Source: Chryseobacterium soli (GTDB taxonomy: Bacteria > Bacteroidota > Bacteroidia > Flavobacteriales > Weeksellaceae). Taken from it: DNA of 64,000 nucleotides. The position numbers and the translations under genes were made by a program. The DNA lies in the NCBI RefSeq assembly GCF_000737705.1, contig NZ_JPRH01000012.1, positions 62,001 to 126,000 on the forward strand, given 5' to 3'. Of the stretch, positions 62,007 to 64,000 are shown one piece after another (the stretch's first letter is position 1; every line of letters starts with the position of its first letter). The notes under the pieces are model-generated. The model was not told the origin of the DNA, did no database searches, and saw nothing but the letters and a program-made list of their open reading frames with translations.

Positions 62007-64000
62007 TTGAAACTGAAAATCAACAAAAGAAAACTCTTTAAGCGTGTTGCAATTACCATTATCTCTATACTGGTACTTCTTACGCTGCTTATACTGAGCT
62101 TACGACTTCCAGCCGTTCAAAACTTCATTAAGGATAAACTGGTGGTCTATCTGGAGAAAAAAATCAAAACAAAAGTAAGCCTGGAAAGGGTTTACATAGG
62201 ATTTCCAAACAGTCTTGTTATGGAAAATCTTTATTTAAAAGGACAAGATGTCGATACGCTTCTGGCCGTAAAAAAACTGGATGTTGGGTTGAATATGCTC
62301 AAGCTGATCAATTCTACGGCTGATATCACTTCAGTGGATCTCGAAGGTGGCCGTGCCAATGTGGTAAGAAAACCGGATGGAAAATTCAATTTCGATTATA
62401 TCATGAATGCTTTTGCAACGAATGATAAAGAAGAAAGTCCGTCTAAGCCCTTTATTATTTCGCTTGATAAAATTAAATTAAAAGATATCGGGGTTACTTT
62501 CAACGATCAGCAGTCGAGAAATGACATCAAATTGTACTTTAAATCATTTGATACAAGGGTTAAAACTTTTGATTTAAGTAAAAACACCTACGCGGTGAAT
62601 GACATCAATCTTGATGGATTACAATTAAAACTTAAACAGGATCTTGTAGAAGAAGTTGCGAAAAAGGTAGAGAAAAAAGTAGATTCCCTTAATGATAAAA
62701 AAACAATGAATATTGGGTTAAGAGGTATCAAACTGACTAATTTCAATATTGATTATGGCGATAACAACACCAAAACTTTTGCAAAGGTTATATTTAAAGA
62801 ACTCAGCACGAAAGTTAACAAACTTGACTTGGATAACAATGCTTACAATGTAGGAACTGTTTTTCTTTCTGGGGCTGATATTAACGCCAACCTTTATCTT
62901 CCGGCACAAAATGCCAATCCAAAAAATACAAAAGAACCGGAACCTTCAAAAAATTCCGATCAGGAAAAAGCCATGAAATTGCTGCTGGGAAAACTGGTAC
63001 TGAATGATGTAAAAGTAGCCTACAATAATACGGCAATAGCACCGACCAAACAGGGAATGGATTTCAACCACCTGAATTTTTCCAAAATGAATGTGGAAGT
63101 CCGCAGTTTTAAAATGGAAAACAATACATTCGCCGGAACAGTGAATTCTGCTGAAATTCAGGAAGCAAGAGGGCTGAACATTCAAAAATTCAACACTGAT
63201 TTTGTATATGGGGAAAAGCAGGCGTATTTGAAAGACCTTTATCTTCAAACTCCGAAAACGCTGTTGAGGGATGAGGTTATTGTAAACTACAATTCAATCG
63301 AGCAATTGAGTTCTAATCCTGGTGCAGTAAAAATATCGGCAAACATTAAGAATTCTAAAATCGGTTTTTCAGATATCTTAAACCTCGTTCCTACGTTAAG
63401 GAATACCGTTCCTTTCAATAAATATCCCAATGCAATATTGAGTGTAAATGCTAATGTACAGGGAATCGTCAACGATCTTCTGATCAAAAATCTTAAAGTT
63501 TCAGGGTTGGATGATTTAAGAGTGGCAGCTTCAGGAAGAATTAAAAATGCAATGAATCCTGATAACCTGTATTATGACCTCAACATTAGTGAGGCTTCTT
63601 CATCAGCAAAAACGATTTTTAATTTAGCACCTAAAAATACTATTCCTTCCAATATTTCTCTTCCTTCCCACTTCAGTATTAAAGGGATTGCAAAGGGAAC
63701 AACAAAGATGGTGAATGCCAATCTTAACCTATATTCTACTTTAGGAAATGCCGCAGTGATCGCTAATGTCGATATGCGTCGGAAAAATCATGAACTGTAT
63801 GACGTAAAAGCTAATCTGCAGAATATCCAGGTAGGAAAAATTATTCAGAATAAAGATATCGGAGCAGTTACGGCACAAATATCAGCAAAGGGGGAAAGCT
63901 TTGATTTCAAAAATGCAAATGCAGATCTGAAAGGATATGTAAGCTCTGCCGTGTATAAAGGGTACCGCTACCGCAACATGAATCTTATCGGGAAAATTAA
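62007..64000 (+). CDS. TamB/AsmA-like translocation and assembly protein (5' part)
   Basis: An uninterrupted frame runs from the TTG at 62007 past the end of the window, giving at least 664 residues. The N-terminus has a basic stretch (MKLKINKRKLFKRV) and one transmembrane helix ('AITIISILVLLTLLILSLRL'). It is followed by the AsmA/TamB opening 'LPAVQNFIKDKLVVYLEKKI' and 'VSLERVYIGFPNSLVMENLY', then repeated beta-helical segments. TamB spans the periplasm and helps move lipids or barrel proteins to the outer membrane. TTG is chosen because no ATG occurs before the transmembrane helix. The C-terminal DUF490/TamB domain lies beyond the window. Confidence 0.87.
   Translation, partial: MKLKINKRKLFKRVAITIISILVLLTLLILSLRLPAVQNFIKDKLVVYLEKKIKTKVSLERVYIGFPNSLVMENLYLKGQDVDTLLAVKKLDVGLNMLKLINSTADITSVDLEGGRANVVRKPDGKFNFDYIMNAFATNDKEESPSKPFIISLDKIKLKDIGVTFNDQQSRNDIKLYFKSFDTRVKTFDLSKNTYAVNDINLDGLQLKLKQDLVEEVAKKVEKKVDSLNDKKTMNIGLRGIKLTNFNIDYGDNNTKTFAKVIFKELSTKVNKLDLDNNAYNVGTVFLSGADINANLYLPAQNANPKNTKEPEPSKNSDQEKAMKLLLGKLVLNDVKVAYNNTAIAPTKQGMDFNHLNFSKMNVEVRSFKMENNTFAGTVNSAEIQEARGLNIQKFNTDFVYGEKQAYLKDLYLQTPKTLLRDEVIVNYNSIEQLSSNPGAVKISANIKNSKIGFSDILNLVPTLRNTVPFNKYPNAILSVNANVQGIVNDLLIKNLKVSGLDDLRVAASGRIKNAMNPDNLYYDLNISEASSSAKTIFNLAPKNTIPSNISLPSHFSIKGIAKGTTKMVNANLNLYSTLGNAAVIANVDMRRKNHELYDVKANLQNIQVGKIIQNKDIGAVTAQISAKGESFDFKNANADLKGYVSSAVYKGYRYRNMNLIGKI

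Noticed and set aside
1..64000. Prophage, insertion sequence or integrase
   Set aside because: No transposase, integrase, phage structural gene or typical terminal repeats were found.

Overview
The window looks like chromosomal DNA of a Chryseobacterium-type flavobacterium (Bacteroidota, Weeksellaceae). The DNA is AT-rich. Two secreted proteins end in type IX secretion (T9SS type A) sorting domains, and the high-affinity oxidase has a fused CcoN/CcoO subunit. Many genes are preceded by the Bacteroidota promoter pattern TTG-N(~19)-TAnnTTTG. Genus-level assignment is inference from protein style; no database search was possible.

Layout. 1-8 kb: a T9SS cargo protein, a very large predicted outer-membrane protein, dusB, and a minus-strand EEP hydrolase-lrp-deoC operon. 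8-16 kb: ndh-trmD (overlapping ATGA), a GH25 lysozyme, a secreted alpha/beta hydrolase with a regulatory-like domain, an ABC-F ATPase and a Gfo/Idh/MocA oxidoreductase. 16-24 kb: a TonB-dependent siderophore-type receptor with a PepSY partner, a small beta-barrel, a 1-Cys peroxiredoxin divergent from an MscS channel, and a T9SS metalloprotease with a lipoprotein. 24-31 kb: sucC, a ClC transporter, and an operon of HMG-CoA reductase, an easily missed 55-residue membrane protein, a DUF3298-like protein and DUF423. 31-34.4 kb: DNA-repair-like genes (radical SAM protein plus its TIGR03915-type partner, AlkD-like HEAT protein) and an HxlR regulator. 34.5-42 kb: DUF4846 lipoprotein, pfkA-gap, an orphan barrel protein with a duplicated leader, a LuxR-type regulator, an MpaB-type oxygenase and recA. 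42-48 kb: htpG, then a four-gene membrane cassette (GIDE-like, LemA, small membrane protein, DUF3592-like) followed by an XRE regulator with an operator-like repeat over its promoter. 48-55 kb: an alkyltransferase-like protein lacking the acceptor Cys, a 48-residue ORF with a GC-rich structured block, a deoxyhypusine-synthase-like enzyme, a barrel protein, Gre-like factor, ArfB, MenE, two near-identical tRNA-Gln units flanking a glycosyltransferase, and a cold-shock gene with a long leader. 55-64 kb: amino-acid permease, HdeD-like protein, XRE protein, cbb3 oxidase (ccoNO-ccoP) and the 5' part of a TamB/AsmA-like gene that runs off the window.

Most of the window is core metabolism and envelope biology; there is no phage, IS element or CRISPR array. 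The most system-like unexplained unit is the GIDE-LemA-DUF3592 cassette with its adjacent self-regulated-looking XRE gene (44.4-47.7 kb). Other points worth a second look are the overlapping small ORF at 29.3 kb, the tRNA-Gln duplication, the bacterial deoxyhypusine-synthase homologue, dispersed intergenic repeats, and symmetric operator-like sites at the peroxiredoxin promoter.
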